IMG/VR virus record: IMGVR_UViG_3300021961_000222
Location: 1 to 40,605 of that record
DNA: 40,605 bases
Source: a virus
Direction: 5' to 3' (one strand)
Notes under the pieces: generated by a model
The model's database searches: none
What the model was told of the DNA's origin: nothing
Seen by the model: the letters and a program-made list of their open reading frames with translations, nothing else
Position numbers and translations under genes: made by a program
Shown: positions 30,295 to 38,511 of the stretch, piece by piece
Numbering within the stretch: the first letter of the stretch is position 1
Layout: each line of letters opens with the position of its first letter

Positions 30295-31368
30295 TTAATT
30301 TCTATAACCTGTTCGAATTAAATAATAATTTGAATTTCCTTTATTTGTAATTCCACTTAAAGTAATAGTTTGTACCCCTGAATAGGTAGCTTTTAAATTT
30401 GAGTTTGAGTTATTTATTGAATTCCATTCTGTTGAAGAAAAAATTCTATAATTCGGAAGTGGATATCTCCATGTTCTTCCTATTATTCTAGCATAAACTA
30501 AATAAACATCTGTCACACTTAGATAATCATCATTATTAACATCCATTCTATAGTAATCTTTAGAATTAAAAGTTTGAGATAATATTTTTTGATTAAATGA
30601 TTGAGCATCACTTATCATAGGAGATGAAATAGTTAAACTACTGATTTCAATTTGGAAATCATAAACTGTAGCATCTTTAGTAGATGAGATAGCATATTTA
30701 CCATTTATATCTGTATTAATAGTACTTTCAAAAGTATAAGTAGAAGATGATTTTAATTTAGAATAAAATTTAACAGGTATATTTTGTATTCCTACTCCTT
30801 CAGAATTGTAAATATAACCTGAATATGAGAAAGGATCTGTAGCACCAACAATTCTGGTTTTAAAATCAAATGTATTTCCATAAGGGTATGTTCCACAAAT
30901 TACAGGTGAACCTGAATATTGCATAATAAATCTCATATAAACTTCACCATTATAAACTGAGGTAGGAACTGTAAAGGAAGCAGTAACTGTTTTAGTTCCT
31001 GTCCATTGGTAATTAGCACTATGGACTAACTCACCAGCATCTGTTAATACTCCATTACCATTAAAGTCAATCCAAAGTTTAAAATATTCCATGTAATTAC
31101 CATTTGTAACTCCTGTATATGAAATAGATATACTTTGTCCTGCTTTAATTCTAGGAACAGTATCTTTAGTATAAGCATAATCATAATAACCAGCAGGACT
31201 ACCACCTGAAGAAGAAGTAAAACCTGTACTTCCAGCAAATGTTCTACCATTAATAGTTATACTAGAAACATACTCACAACAAAAAGTTGTAGGTCTACTA
31301 GCACATAAAGGTGACTGACTATAAAGATTTGTACTGAATAAAAATACTAATATAATTAACCATCTCAT
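30295..31368 (-). CDS. Secreted GEVED-domain protein with dockerin-like module
   Basis: 357 residues: signal peptide (1-17, ending LYS-Q), a Cys-rich N-terminal segment, and a GEVED domain (about 90-170: KLWIDFNGNGVLTDAGELV). Next comes a carboxypeptidase-regulatory-like beta domain (about 180-250) and a dockerin-like module (about 252-298: ISDAQSFNQKIL, MDVNNDDYLSVTDVYLVYAR). The C-terminal stretch FSSTEWNSIN has a close counterpart in the larger secreted protein at 33781. No T9SS sorting domain. Probably exported to the periplasm or outside. Confidence 0.8.
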   Translation of the reverse strand: MRWLIILVFLFSTNLYSQSPLCASRPTTFCCEYVSSITINGRTFAGSTGFTSSSGGSPAGYYDYAYTKDTVPRIKAGQSISISYTGVTNGNYMEYFKLWIDFNGNGVLTDAGELVHSANYQWTGTKTVTASFTVPTSVYNGEVYMRFIMQYSGSPVICGTYPYGNTFDFKTRIVGATDPFSYSGYIYNSEGVGIQNIPVKFYSKLKSSSTYTFESTINTDINGKYAISSTKDATVYDFQIEISSLTISSPMISDAQSFNQKILSQTFNSKDYYRMDVNNDDYLSVTDVYLVYARIIGRTWRYPLPNYRIFSSTEWNSINNSNSNLKATYSGVQTITLSGITNKGNSNYYLIRTGYRN

Positions 31369-32789
31369 ATTTTTAATTTTGCTCCCATTAATATTTGAAA
31401 ATTAAGAATGTCTTGACCAGCTATGTAAGTACCACCTCCTGTTAATCCAATTCCAAATGTTTTAGTTAATTTATAATTTAAATTTAAAAAAGGTATAATA
31501 ATTGGTTTAGCATCAAAAATAGATTCTGTATAAAATTTAGAATAAGGAGAATAAATTCCAGCCATAATAATTGTAGCATCTACTGCTTTACCAATTTTTC
31601 CTTTATACATAAAACCACCTATAGCTATAGTTGATATTAACTCTTCACCAAATAACTGTCCATAGGTTGCTGATACACCATATAAAGCTGTAAATGATTT
31701 GATTGAATTAACTCGTATTAATAAAGCATTTGCTGTAGTAGATTTAGGTAATATTCCTAATCCTACTGAAGCAACATTAATATGTTTATGACCATTTTTA
31801 TTAGTCCCAATCCAAGAACGTATTGCTGATAAATTACCAATTTTAGCATTAACCATATAATCAGCCGAAAAACCTATTGAGGCTGTACCATCACCTTTTA
31901 CACGAGTAAAAGACATAGTACCTCTAGCATCTTGAGAACCATCAGCTCTAGTTTGGACTCCAACAATATCTCCAGTAACTAAGATTGCTGGTTTTTGGGT
32001 TTCAGCTTTAGCTTTACTAGCGGCTTTAGTAGTACTAGCAGACTGTGTTTTTTGTTGTTCAGTCTTAGTATCTTCTATTTGTTGGTCATTTGGTTTTTCT
32101 TCTTTGGGAGTCTCTCCACTATTGTTATTCCCACTCCCGTTACCAGAACTACTACCAGAAGAATTACTGTTATTATTTGAACTATTGCTTCCATTACCTA
32201 CTGTTCCTCCTCCAGATCCATTAGACCCGCCTTGATTTTCTGGTGGATTTCCTCCCTCTTGGCCTGTTCCTGTACTTGGATTCGATCCATCATTAGAATT
32301 GGAACTATTATTATTAGAATTATTGTTAGGATTATTGTTATCATTTTTCTTTTTATTTGTTGTTATACTTCCTGAACCTGAGTTGGTGGTTCCTCCTATA
32401 TTATTTCCTATACCTCCTGATACTCCACTTGTTATAGAAGAGAGATCTAAACTTAATAAGTTAGTAACATTACCTATAATATTAGAAACTTGGTTTGTTG
32501 AAGTTATAGTTGTAGTAGTAGTAAGAACACCTTGACAAGGTGATGTTGATTGGTATTTAATATAAATATTATTAATCCAAGTATCAAATGTACCGTCATT
32601 TAATTCTCCATATGTAAATGTTTTTATTTGTCCATAGTATGAAATAACTATAGGAGAACTCATGTCAGCATTAATAAATTTATTTTGTTTAGTGCATGGA
32701 TCTATATAACTATAGATAAAGGATTGCCCACAAAGGGGCAATCCAATTGTTATTAATATTAATAATATTTTAGTTTTTAAAGATACCAT
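31365..32789 (-). CDS. Outer-membrane barrel-like protein with Asn/Ser/Gly-rich linker
   Basis: 474 residues: signal peptide (1-21, ending PLCGQ) and an N-terminal domain to about 100. A long low-complexity linker (about 125-230) dominated by Asn, Ser and Gly follows, then a charged stretch, then about 220 residues of alternating hydrophobic strands with Gly (GFSADYMVNAKIG, TALYGVSATYGQLFG, YKLTKTFGIGLTGGGTYIAG). Its end (FQILMGAKLKI) looks like a porin strand. This suggests an outer-membrane beta barrel. It overlaps neighbouring genes by 4 and 20 nt. No family recognised. Confidence 0.6.
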   Translation of the reverse strand: MVSLKTKILLILITIGLPLCGQSFIYSYIDPCTKQNKFINADMSSPIVISYYGQIKTFTYGELNDGTFDTWINNIYIKYQSTSPCQGVLTTTTTITSTNQVSNIIGNVTNLLSLDLSSITSGVSGGIGNNIGGTTNSGSGSITTNKKKNDNNNPNNNSNNNSSNSNDGSNPSTGTGQEGGNPPENQGGSNGSGGGTVGNGSNSSNNNSNSSGSSSGNGSGNNNSGETPKEEKPNDQQIEDTKTEQQKTQSASTTKAASKAKAETQKPAILVTGDIVGVQTRADGSQDARGTMSFTRVKGDGTASIGFSADYMVNAKIGNLSAIRSWIGTNKNGHKHINVASVGLGILPKSTTANALLIRVNSIKSFTALYGVSATYGQLFGEELISTIAIGGFMYKGKIGKAVDATIIMAGIYSPYSKFYTESIFDAKPIIIPFLNLNYKLTKTFGIGLTGGGTYIAGQDILNFQILMGAKLKI

Positions 32790-33465
32790 TCTTGATTAGG
32801 TTTTCAATTACTTTAGTTGTAGCAGTCTCTAAAGACTTTCTAGTTGCTTTACCTACAGTACTCTGAGAAAACTTCATATCAAGATTTTTAAGAAATGATT
32901 CACCTACTTTTTGTGACTCACCTTCACCTGAACCGATATATATTTGGCCTGTCATGGCATCAACGAAACGAACTTGGAGACGTATGAAAGTAGTGACAAC
33001 AACTTTACTTTTACCTTTTTCCACAGTCTCATCTTCATCAACAGCAAAATCGGCCACAGTAACATAAACAAAGTAACGAGCAGCTTTAATCTTACCCTTT
33101 CCATCAATGGGCTCTTCAAAGACTCCTTTTTTAGAGGCTTTAAATTGAGTAACCATTCTTTCTTTAATTTCAGATTTTTCTTCTGTAAATATAAATCTTC
33201 CTGTTTCATCTAAATAATCTAATACTGATTCAGCAAAACCTAAACCAATATTCTTTTCTTGAAGGTCTGGATATAAAGCAAGTACCTTAGTCATATCAAC
33301 ATTGATTACCTGGACAGTATATTTTAAACTGTCTGTGTAGTTTGATACTGTTGAGATATCTTTAGTTTCAACAACATCTTGCTCAGTAGTAGTCTTCATA
33401 GAACCACAACCAGCTAATGTCATAACCACCAAGGTCATAAACTTATTGAACCATTTTTTTACCAT
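32770..33465 (-). CDS. CsgG-like lipoprotein
   Basis: 231 residues. A signal peptide ends in lipobox LAGC (Cys20). The mature part resembles CsgG (curli secretion channel) family proteins: FAESVLDYLDETGRFIFTEE (CsgG 'aL...gRF.vver'), AARYFVYVTVADFAVDE (A.YvI.g.It.f), and VVTTFIRLQVRFVDAMTGQIYIGSGEGES (Lrlvda.tGev..s..geg). The final helix LETATTKVIENLI matches the C-terminal helix. It could form an outer-membrane pore or act as a periplasmic accessory. No CsgA/B curlin-repeat gene is visible here. Confidence 0.68.
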   Translation of the reverse strand: MVKKWFNKFMTLVVMTLAGCGSMKTTTEQDVVETKDISTVSNYTDSLKYTVQVINVDMTKVLALYPDLQEKNIGLGFAESVLDYLDETGRFIFTEEKSEIKERMVTQFKASKKGVFEEPIDGKGKIKAARYFVYVTVADFAVDEDETVEKGKSKVVVTTFIRLQVRFVDAMTGQIYIGSGEGESQKVGESFLKNLDMKFSQSTVGKATRKSLETATTKVIENLIKNGIFKN

Positions 33466-33779
33466 GGCTCTTCTTCTTTAGCAGGTTCAGCCTTAGCAGG
33501 AGCAGGAGCAATAGCTGGTTTTTCAATTACACGTTCTTTAATAACAGTGTTAGTACCACCATTTGATTGCTTCTGTTGGTTAGTGTTGTTGTTTTGTAAA
33601 TTAATAACAACAGGAGCACCAGGTGCTGTCTGTTCAGTCTTAACTTCATTTTTAGGCTCTTCACCACCGCCTAAGTGGGTTGCAAACCAGGCACCGCCGG
33701 CTGTAACCGCTGTAGTGATAGCTCCAATAATTGCTTTTTTGGTAGCTGACATTACGCTTTCTTCTTTTTCTTCTGACAT
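33459..33779 (-). CDS. Membrane-anchored Gln/Asn/Ala/Pro-rich protein, 106 aa
   Basis: A short hydrophilic N-terminus, one membrane helix (about 14-35, IIGAITTAVTAGGAWFAT), then a low-complexity tail: VINLQNNNTNQQKQSNGG, a charged VIKERVIEK, and an Ala/Pro/Glu-rich end (APAPAKAEPAKEEEPW). The tail looks unstructured and long enough to cross part of the periplasm. It overlaps the CsgG-like gene by 7 nt. Function unknown. Confidence 0.6.
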   Translation of the reverse strand: MSEEKEESVMSATKKAIIGAITTAVTAGGAWFATHLGGGEEPKNEVKTEQTAPGAPVVINLQNNNTNQQKQSNGGTNTVIKERVIEKPAIAPAPAKAEPAKEEEPW

Positions 33780-33780
33780 A

Positions 33781-35670
33781 TTATTTATTTATAATTATTT
33801 TTGAAGTTGAAAGTTGTGTATCAGTTTTAATAGACATTAAGTAAAATCCGTTATCTAAGTGAGTTAAATTAACATTGTATTTATATTCACCTACTGGAAT
33901 TTTAGTATTTAAAATTTCAATCATTTTTCTTCCTACCATATCTGTAACTGAAATTTCAGTTTGGGATTCTTGTTCAATTTTAAATTGAACTACTACTTCA
34001 CCTTGGGTTGGATTAGGAAATACAATAATTTTTTCTAAATCATTTAATTTAACTGCTTTGTTAATTCTACGAACTTCAACTACACCCATAGCAGGAGTAA
34101 TATTCATATCACGAGCATCATTATCTCCTACATACTTAGGACCAGTCCATAAAGCCGCTGTACCCCATTCAGATTGAGGTTTTTTAGCTATAAATTGTAA
34201 AATAAATACTTGTTCACCATCATTAACTAAATTTTTATTAGTCAAATCAGCAGCTCCAAAAGCAACTACTCCATTAGAAGGATTAGTATAAGAAGTCCAA
34301 TTCATCATCTTTTCAGATAAATCAATTTTCTTAAATTCTAATAAAGCAGTATCATACTTTAATTCTAACTGTAAAGCACCTAATTGTTTTCCGTTAGTAA
34401 GCATTTTAACAGGAACATTAACTAAATTACCTTCATCAACTTTAATTTTAGGCATATTAATTTCAATAGTTTCAATCACATTATCATATTGAACTGTATT
34501 ATCAATAATATAATTTTTAGCATTTACTGGATTAGTAATTTTAATAGGTGTTAAACGAGCCATTTTAAAACCAGTTCCATTAGCATCACCCTTAACATTT
34601 ATATAATAAGTAATACTATCTTTACCATCAATTGTATAATAAAAATTAGTTACACCTGAAATTGTAGGAGCATAGTTAGTAGAAGAAGCATTAATAGTAT
34701 TATATTCTGCTACTGTAAAGAATAATATATCTTTTTGTGAATTAGGCCAAGCTGAAAATCTACCAGCTAAACGAGCATAAACAGAATAAACATCAGCAAT
34801 TGTAATTGAACCATCAGCTCCATTTACATCCATAGAATAAAAATCAAATCCTGTTGGAGTATAAGATGAAAGCATTACTTGATTAATTTTTTGAGCATCA
34901 GCTGTTGAAAAAATAGAACCAGCAGTCATTGTATCACCTTTAACAGCCATTCTAACATCCCAATAAGTTGTATCAATGTTTTTAAAGAACACTACATGAC
35001 CATTAGTATTAGTAGCTTTAGCTTCAACCTGTGTCCAAGATCCACCTGGTGCTTTCTTTTCTAAAGCAACCCATAAGTTTTTAGCATTTGTACCAGTAGT
35101 ATTAATAAACTTACCAGCGAAACGTAACATTCTTTGGTTAAAACGACCACCATAAGAGTAAACTACCAATGTAGTATCATTACCATAGTTTGTAGCAGCT
35201 TTATTACTAAATGATTGAACACCTGTAATTTTTAATGTTTTAATTGAATCTAAGGTATTCCAATTAGCTGCTGAAGTATGAGTAAATGTTAAATCAAAAG
35301 TAGCACCATTTGAATAATTAAATGTAGAGTTAGTTCCTGTGTAAACTACAGTTACAGTTAAATGTCCTTGAGTGTTGTTGTCTGTGTAAGAAAGTACCTG
35401 ATCTGTAGTAGAAATTTTTAATGAAGGAACAGCTGCTGTAAATGCAGTGTTATCATAAAATACTCTATACTGCATACCTGTAATCTTTTCAGATGTAGAA
35501 GTATTGTAGAAGTATAGAGGAGCTATAGTTTGTCCACTAGTGTGAACACCTACTTGATAACCAGAGTCAATTACCACCCAGTGACCTGTTCCTGGTGAAG
35601 TTGATGCATTTTGAGCATAAGCTCCTAAAGCTAATAGGAGCGAGGAGAGAAATAATGTTATTTTTTTCAT
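33781..35670 (-). CDS. T9SS-sorted secreted protein with cohesin-like and dockerin-like domains
   Basis: 629 residues. Signal peptide 1-19 (LALGAYA-Q); a cohesin-like beta domain (about 30-170); a beta sandwich (about 175-250); a dockerin-like module (about 255-304: STADAQKINQVML, MDVNGADGSITIADVYSVYAR); a second cohesin-like domain (about 400-535). A type IX secretion sorting domain ends the protein (about 547-629: VFPNPTQGEVVV, ISVTDMVGRKM, HLDNGFYLMSI, TSKIIINK). The last matches the Por secretion C-terminal domain. The product should leave a Bacteroidota host by T9SS and be surface-attached or released. A phage origin makes this unusual. Confidence 0.85.
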   Translation of the reverse strand: MKKITLFLSSLLLALGAYAQNASTSPGTGHWVVIDSGYQVGVHTSGQTIAPLYFYNTSTSEKITGMQYRVFYDNTAFTAAVPSLKISTTDQVLSYTDNNTQGHLTVTVVYTGTNSTFNYSNGATFDLTFTHTSAANWNTLDSIKTLKITGVQSFSNKAATNYGNDTTLVVYSYGGRFNQRMLRFAGKFINTTGTNAKNLWVALEKKAPGGSWTQVEAKATNTNGHVVFFKNIDTTYWDVRMAVKGDTMTAGSIFSTADAQKINQVMLSSYTPTGFDFYSMDVNGADGSITIADVYSVYARLAGRFSAWPNSQKDILFFTVAEYNTINASSTNYAPTISGVTNFYYTIDGKDSITYYINVKGDANGTGFKMARLTPIKITNPVNAKNYIIDNTVQYDNVIETIEINMPKIKVDEGNLVNVPVKMLTNGKQLGALQLELKYDTALLEFKKIDLSEKMMNWTSYTNPSNGVVAFGAADLTNKNLVNDGEQVFILQFIAKKPQSEWGTAALWTGPKYVGDNDARDMNITPAMGVVEVRRINKAVKLNDLEKIIVFPNPTQGEVVVQFKIEQESQTEISVTDMVGRKMIEILNTKIPVGEYKYNVNLTHLDNGFYLMSIKTDTQLSTSKIIINK

Positions 35671-35671
35671 T

Positions 35672-36109
35672 TTATTCAGTTATTATAATTTGTTTTAAAG
35701 TATGATTCCATAACCATTCTTCAATATTAGGTAACTTTTTTATAAAACTTAATTCATATCTATAACACATATTTTCTTCTTTTTTTGTATCTAAAGATTT
35801 TTCAGATAAATAAAGATGAAAACTTTCATGTATAACTACAGATGCTAAATTATTTAGTGAATTTAATTTAACATCATTAACAGAAACAACAATGGTTTTT
35901 TTACCATCATTAGTTGAATAATTTCCATTCCAAAACTCAATTTTATTACAAACGTTTAGAAGTAAATTATATTTTGTTGAATCGTATTGTTTAATAAGAT
36001 TTATAGCTGAATCTATTTTAAGGTCCCACCCATCTCCTGCTTTATCAACAATAATTTGTCCTTTGCAGAAAATAGGCACTAATAAAAATAATAGAGCTGC
36101 TAGTCTCAT
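35672..36109 (-). CDS. Secreted HEXXH putative metallopeptidase
   Basis: 145 residues. Signal peptide 1-17 (FLLVPIFCKG-Q). HESFH at residues 94-98 within SVVIHESFHLYL is a zincin-type HEXXH. A Glu at 119 (CYRYEL) could be the third zinc ligand, as in gluzincins. The protein is short and I recognise no specific peptidase family. It is the first clear gene of the secreted-protein operon, 1 nt from the T9SS-sorted protein. Confidence 0.6.
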   Translation of the reverse strand: MRLAALLFLLVPIFCKGQIIVDKAGDGWDLKIDSAINLIKQYDSTKYNLLLNVCNKIEFWNGNYSTNDGKKTIVVSVNDVKLNSLNNLASVVIHESFHLYLSEKSLDTKKEENMCYRYELSFIKKLPNIEEWLWNHTLKQIIITE

Positions 36110-36124
36110 TAACAGTAATAAATA

Positions 36125-36226
36125 TTACTTTTTTCTTTTTGATTTAGGAGAGACCAAAATAACTGTTGTTACTATTGGCAGAGTCACCAAGACTAATATC
36201 AATATTGAATCTATTATGATCGCCAC
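36125..36226 (-). CDS. Possible 33-aa membrane peptide (GTG start)
   Basis: A GTG at 36226 opens 33 codons: a hydrophobic segment (AIIIDSILILVLVTLPIVTTVILV) and a basic tail KSKRKK, the layout of a small single-span membrane peptide. An in-frame TAG lies immediately upstream, and an overlapping ATG frame gives an unconvincing 29-residue peptide. It fills the gap between the GroEL terminator and the HEXXH gene. Low support. Confidence 0.3.
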   Translation of the reverse strand: MAIIIDSILILVLVTLPIVTTVILVSPKSKRKK

Positions 36227-36236
36227 TAGACATAAA

Positions 36237-36271
36237 ATAAAAAAAAATGGTCCCCTATAAATATAGAGGAC
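36237..36271 (-). terminator. Intrinsic terminator after groEL
   Basis: On the minus strand GGTCCTCTATA and TATAGGGGACC pair (one T-G) around a TTTA-like loop and are followed by A then nine T. It sits 25 nt beyond the groEL stop and separates the chaperone unit from the secreted-protein operon. Confidence 0.9.
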
Positions 36272-36295
36272 CAATCTAACAATGAATAAAAAAAC

Positions 36296-37891
36296 TTAGA
36301 AACCTATTTCAGGATCATTTTTCTTGTCTTCTTTTTTTTCAAACACAACACTTTCAGTAGTTAAAATAGTTCCAGCTACTGATACAGCATTTTCAATAGC
36401 TGTTCTAGTTACTTTAACTGGATCAATAATACCGGTTTCAAAAGCATCAACAACATCCATTGTTTTAGCATTAAATGTTTTCTTTTCTGAAGTTAGTTTA
36501 GACAAGGGACGATAATAATCTTCAATACCAGCATTAGACAAAATAGTTTTAAATGGAGCTAAACATGCTTTTGCTACAATTTTATGTCCAATATTAACAA
36601 TAGACAATTCTTTTTGAGCGTTATAAAGAGCAACACCACCACCAGCTACAATACCTTCAGCTAAAGCAGCTTTAGTAGCATATAAAGCATCTTCTACTCG
36701 ATCTTTTTTTTCTTTCATTTCAATTTCAGAGTTACCTCCAACTGAAATAACAGCTACACCACCTACTAATTTGCCTAAACGTTCTTGAAGTTTTTCACGT
36801 TCAAACATTGATTGAGCATTGTCAATCTGATATTTAACTTCATCAGCGCGTTGTTCAATAGCTTCAATTTCACCTTTTCCATCAATAATTGTTGTTTTTT
36901 CTTTACCAACATTAACTGTACGGCAACGACCTAACATAGGAGCAATTTGTTGAGATGTCATTTTATCTAATTTAAAACCCTTGTCTTTAGAGATAACAGT
37001 ACCACCAGTTAACACAGCCATATCCTCAAGCGCCAAAGTACGTCGTTCACTAAAGTCAGGCGCTTTAACTGCGCATACTTTAACGATACCACGCATCTTA
37101 TTAACAATAAGTGTAGCTAAAGCTTCATCTCCAAAATCATGAGCTACAATCAATAAAGATGAATTTTCAGCGTTAGCTTTAGTTAATACAGGTACTAATT
37201 CAGCAGCTGTAGATACAACACCATCAAATAACATAACCATAGGTTCAGTTAAAATTGATTGCATAGAGTTATTATCAGTAACAAAATAAGGTGATTTGTA
37301 ACCTCTGTCAAATTGCATACCTTCAACTACTTCTAGTTGTGTTTCACCTGTTTTACTTTCTTCAATTGTAACAATACCATCACGACCTACTTTTTCAAGT
37401 GCTGTTGAAATTAAATTACCAATTTCTTCATCATTGTTACCTGAAATAGTAGCTACATGTTTTAATTGTTCATCATCAGTAACAGGTACAGATTGACGTT
37501 TTAGTTCTGCTACAACAATAGCTACAGCTTCTTCCATAGCCCTTTTAACTTCAACTGGATTAACACCAGAATCAATTAGTTTGATTCCTTCTTCAACCAT
37601 AATTGTAGTTAATAGAGTTGATGTAGTTGTACCGTCTCCAGCTTCATTAGCTGATTTAATAGACACTTGTTTAACAAGTTGCGCTCCTAAATCTTCTACT
37701 TGATCAGATAATTCACTGAATGATTTAGCTACTGTAACACCATCTTTAGTTACTTTAATACTACCATCTTGATCCTTAATTAAAACATTTCTACCACCAG
37801 GACCAAGTGTTGATGATACACTCTTATTGAGTTTTTGAATTCCACTCAATAATTTGTTTTTTAATTCATTTCCAAATACTGTTTCTACCAT
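36296..37891 (-). CDS. groEL: GroEL chaperonin (60 kDa)
   Basis: 531 residues, full length. ATP-binding motifs TLGPGGRNVLI (about 28-38), TKDGVTVAKS and AGDGTTTSTLL (about 82-92), and AEGIVAGGGVALY near 400 are intact, so ATPase function is expected. The C-terminus ends NDPEIGF instead of the Gly-Gly-Met tail of host GroEL. It pairs with groES 5 nt upstream. It forms the double-ring folding chamber, here perhaps for phage capsid or other large proteins. Phage GroEL genes are known in a few large phages but are uncommon. Confidence 0.97.
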   Translation of the reverse strand: MVETVFGNELKNKLLSGIQKLNKSVSSTLGPGGRNVLIKDQDGSIKVTKDGVTVAKSFSELSDQVEDLGAQLVKQVSIKSANEAGDGTTTSTLLTTIMVEEGIKLIDSGVNPVEVKRAMEEAVAIVVAELKRQSVPVTDDEQLKHVATISGNNDEEIGNLISTALEKVGRDGIVTIEESKTGETQLEVVEGMQFDRGYKSPYFVTDNNSMQSILTEPMVMLFDGVVSTAAELVPVLTKANAENSSLLIVAHDFGDEALATLIVNKMRGIVKVCAVKAPDFSERRTLALEDMAVLTGGTVISKDKGFKLDKMTSQQIAPMLGRCRTVNVGKEKTTIIDGKGEIEAIEQRADEVKYQIDNAQSMFEREKLQERLGKLVGGVAVISVGGNSEIEMKEKKDRVEDALYATKAALAEGIVAGGGVALYNAQKELSIVNIGHKIVAKACLAPFKTILSNAGIEDYYRPLSKLTSEKKTFNAKTMDVVDAFETGIIDPVKVTRTAIENAVSVAGTILTTESVVFEKKEDKKNDPEIGF

Positions 37892-37896
37892 AATTT

Positions 37897-38184
37897 TTAT
37901 TTTTCAATAACTGCGATAATATCTTGCCATTTACAAGCAATATATTCTTCATAATCTAAACTAATTTTTTGTCCTCCCATAGCTGGAATGAAAACAACAT
38001 CTCCTACTTCAACATCTGGTGCCACCCATTTATCACTATGGAAGTTGTAAGTTCCACTAATTGCTATTACTTCACCTACCTGAGCTTTTTCTTTACCTAA
38101 ATCAGGTAAAATAATGTTACCTACTGTTTTTTCTGTTTCATCAATAGGTTTAATAATAATTGTTCCGTTAACTGGTTTAATCAT
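37897..38184 (-). CDS. groES: GroES co-chaperonin (10 kDa)
   Basis: 95 residues, the usual length. N-terminal strand GTIIIKPIDE, mobile loop ETEKTVGNIILPD (GroEL-binding, with IIL where E. coli has GIV), GKEKAQVGEVIAISG, and VGDVVFIPAMGGQKISLDYEEYIACKWQDIIAVIE at the end. It caps GroEL. Upstream of groEL by 5 nt, so the pair is coexpressed. T4 uses gp31 for the same role; this one is closer to the bacterial sequence. Confidence 0.95.
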   Translation of the reverse strand: MIKPVNGTIIIKPIDETEKTVGNIILPDLGKEKAQVGEVIAISGTYNFHSDKWVAPDVEVGDVVFIPAMGGQKISLDYEEYIACKWQDIIAVIEK

Positions 38185-38189
38185 AATTT

Positions 38190-38474
38190 TTATTTAATAA
38201 ATTTGTCAAAAATGTCTGTAAAATCATCTAATTTTTCTTGATAGGAATCAACGAATTCATCCAATGTGTATTCTCTAGTACCTAACATTTTTTGTTTAAC
38301 AACACTATGAATAGCACCACTCATCCTTGAGTAATAACCTACTACTTTGTCATTATTATTAGTTTCTTCCATAACACTAAAACACATTCCATCATAATAA
38401 ATTACAAATGGTTCTAGTTTAGAATCTCTAATAACTAAAGAACTGTCTTCTTTTCTTGGTTTACCTTTTTTCAT
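38190..38474 (-). CDS. Hypothetical protein, 94 aa, ahead of groES-groEL
   Basis: A soluble protein with basic start MKKGKPRKED, middle FVIYYDGMCFSVMEETNNND and an acidic helical end (LDEFVDSYQEKLDDFTDIFDKF). No domain recognised. It is the first gene of the chaperonin unit, and its promoter-like element lies only 6 nt before its ATG, so its mRNA may be leaderless or nearly so. Confidence 0.6.
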   Translation of the reverse strand: MKKGKPRKEDSSLVIRDSKLEPFVIYYDGMCFSVMEETNNNDKVVGYYSRMSGAIHSVVKQKMLGTREYTLDEFVDSYQEKLDDFTDIFDKFIK

Positions 38475-38480
38475 ATAATA

Positions 38481-38511
38481 TAATATAACTAACTTTATTT
38501 AATTTTCCAAA
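38481..38511 (-). promoter_or_regulatory. TTTGG-N16-AGTTATATTA promoter for the chaperonin unit
   Basis: TTTGG (38511-38507), 16 nt, AGTTATATTA (38490-38481) on the minus strand; ATG at 38474. The TTTGG box overlaps the end of the gene upstream. Close to the start codon, unlike most copies (21-32 nt). Confidence 0.68.

Noticed and set aside
31995-32535. Plus-strand frames opposite the low-complexity linker
   Set aside because: They are antisense shadows of the Asn/Ser/Gly repeat region. The Leu/Val/Ile-rich peptides simply mirror that composition.
32944-33213. Overlapping frames on both strands within the CsgG-like gene
   Set aside because: The lipobox and CsgG-like motifs identify the main frame. 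The others are alternative-frame shadows.
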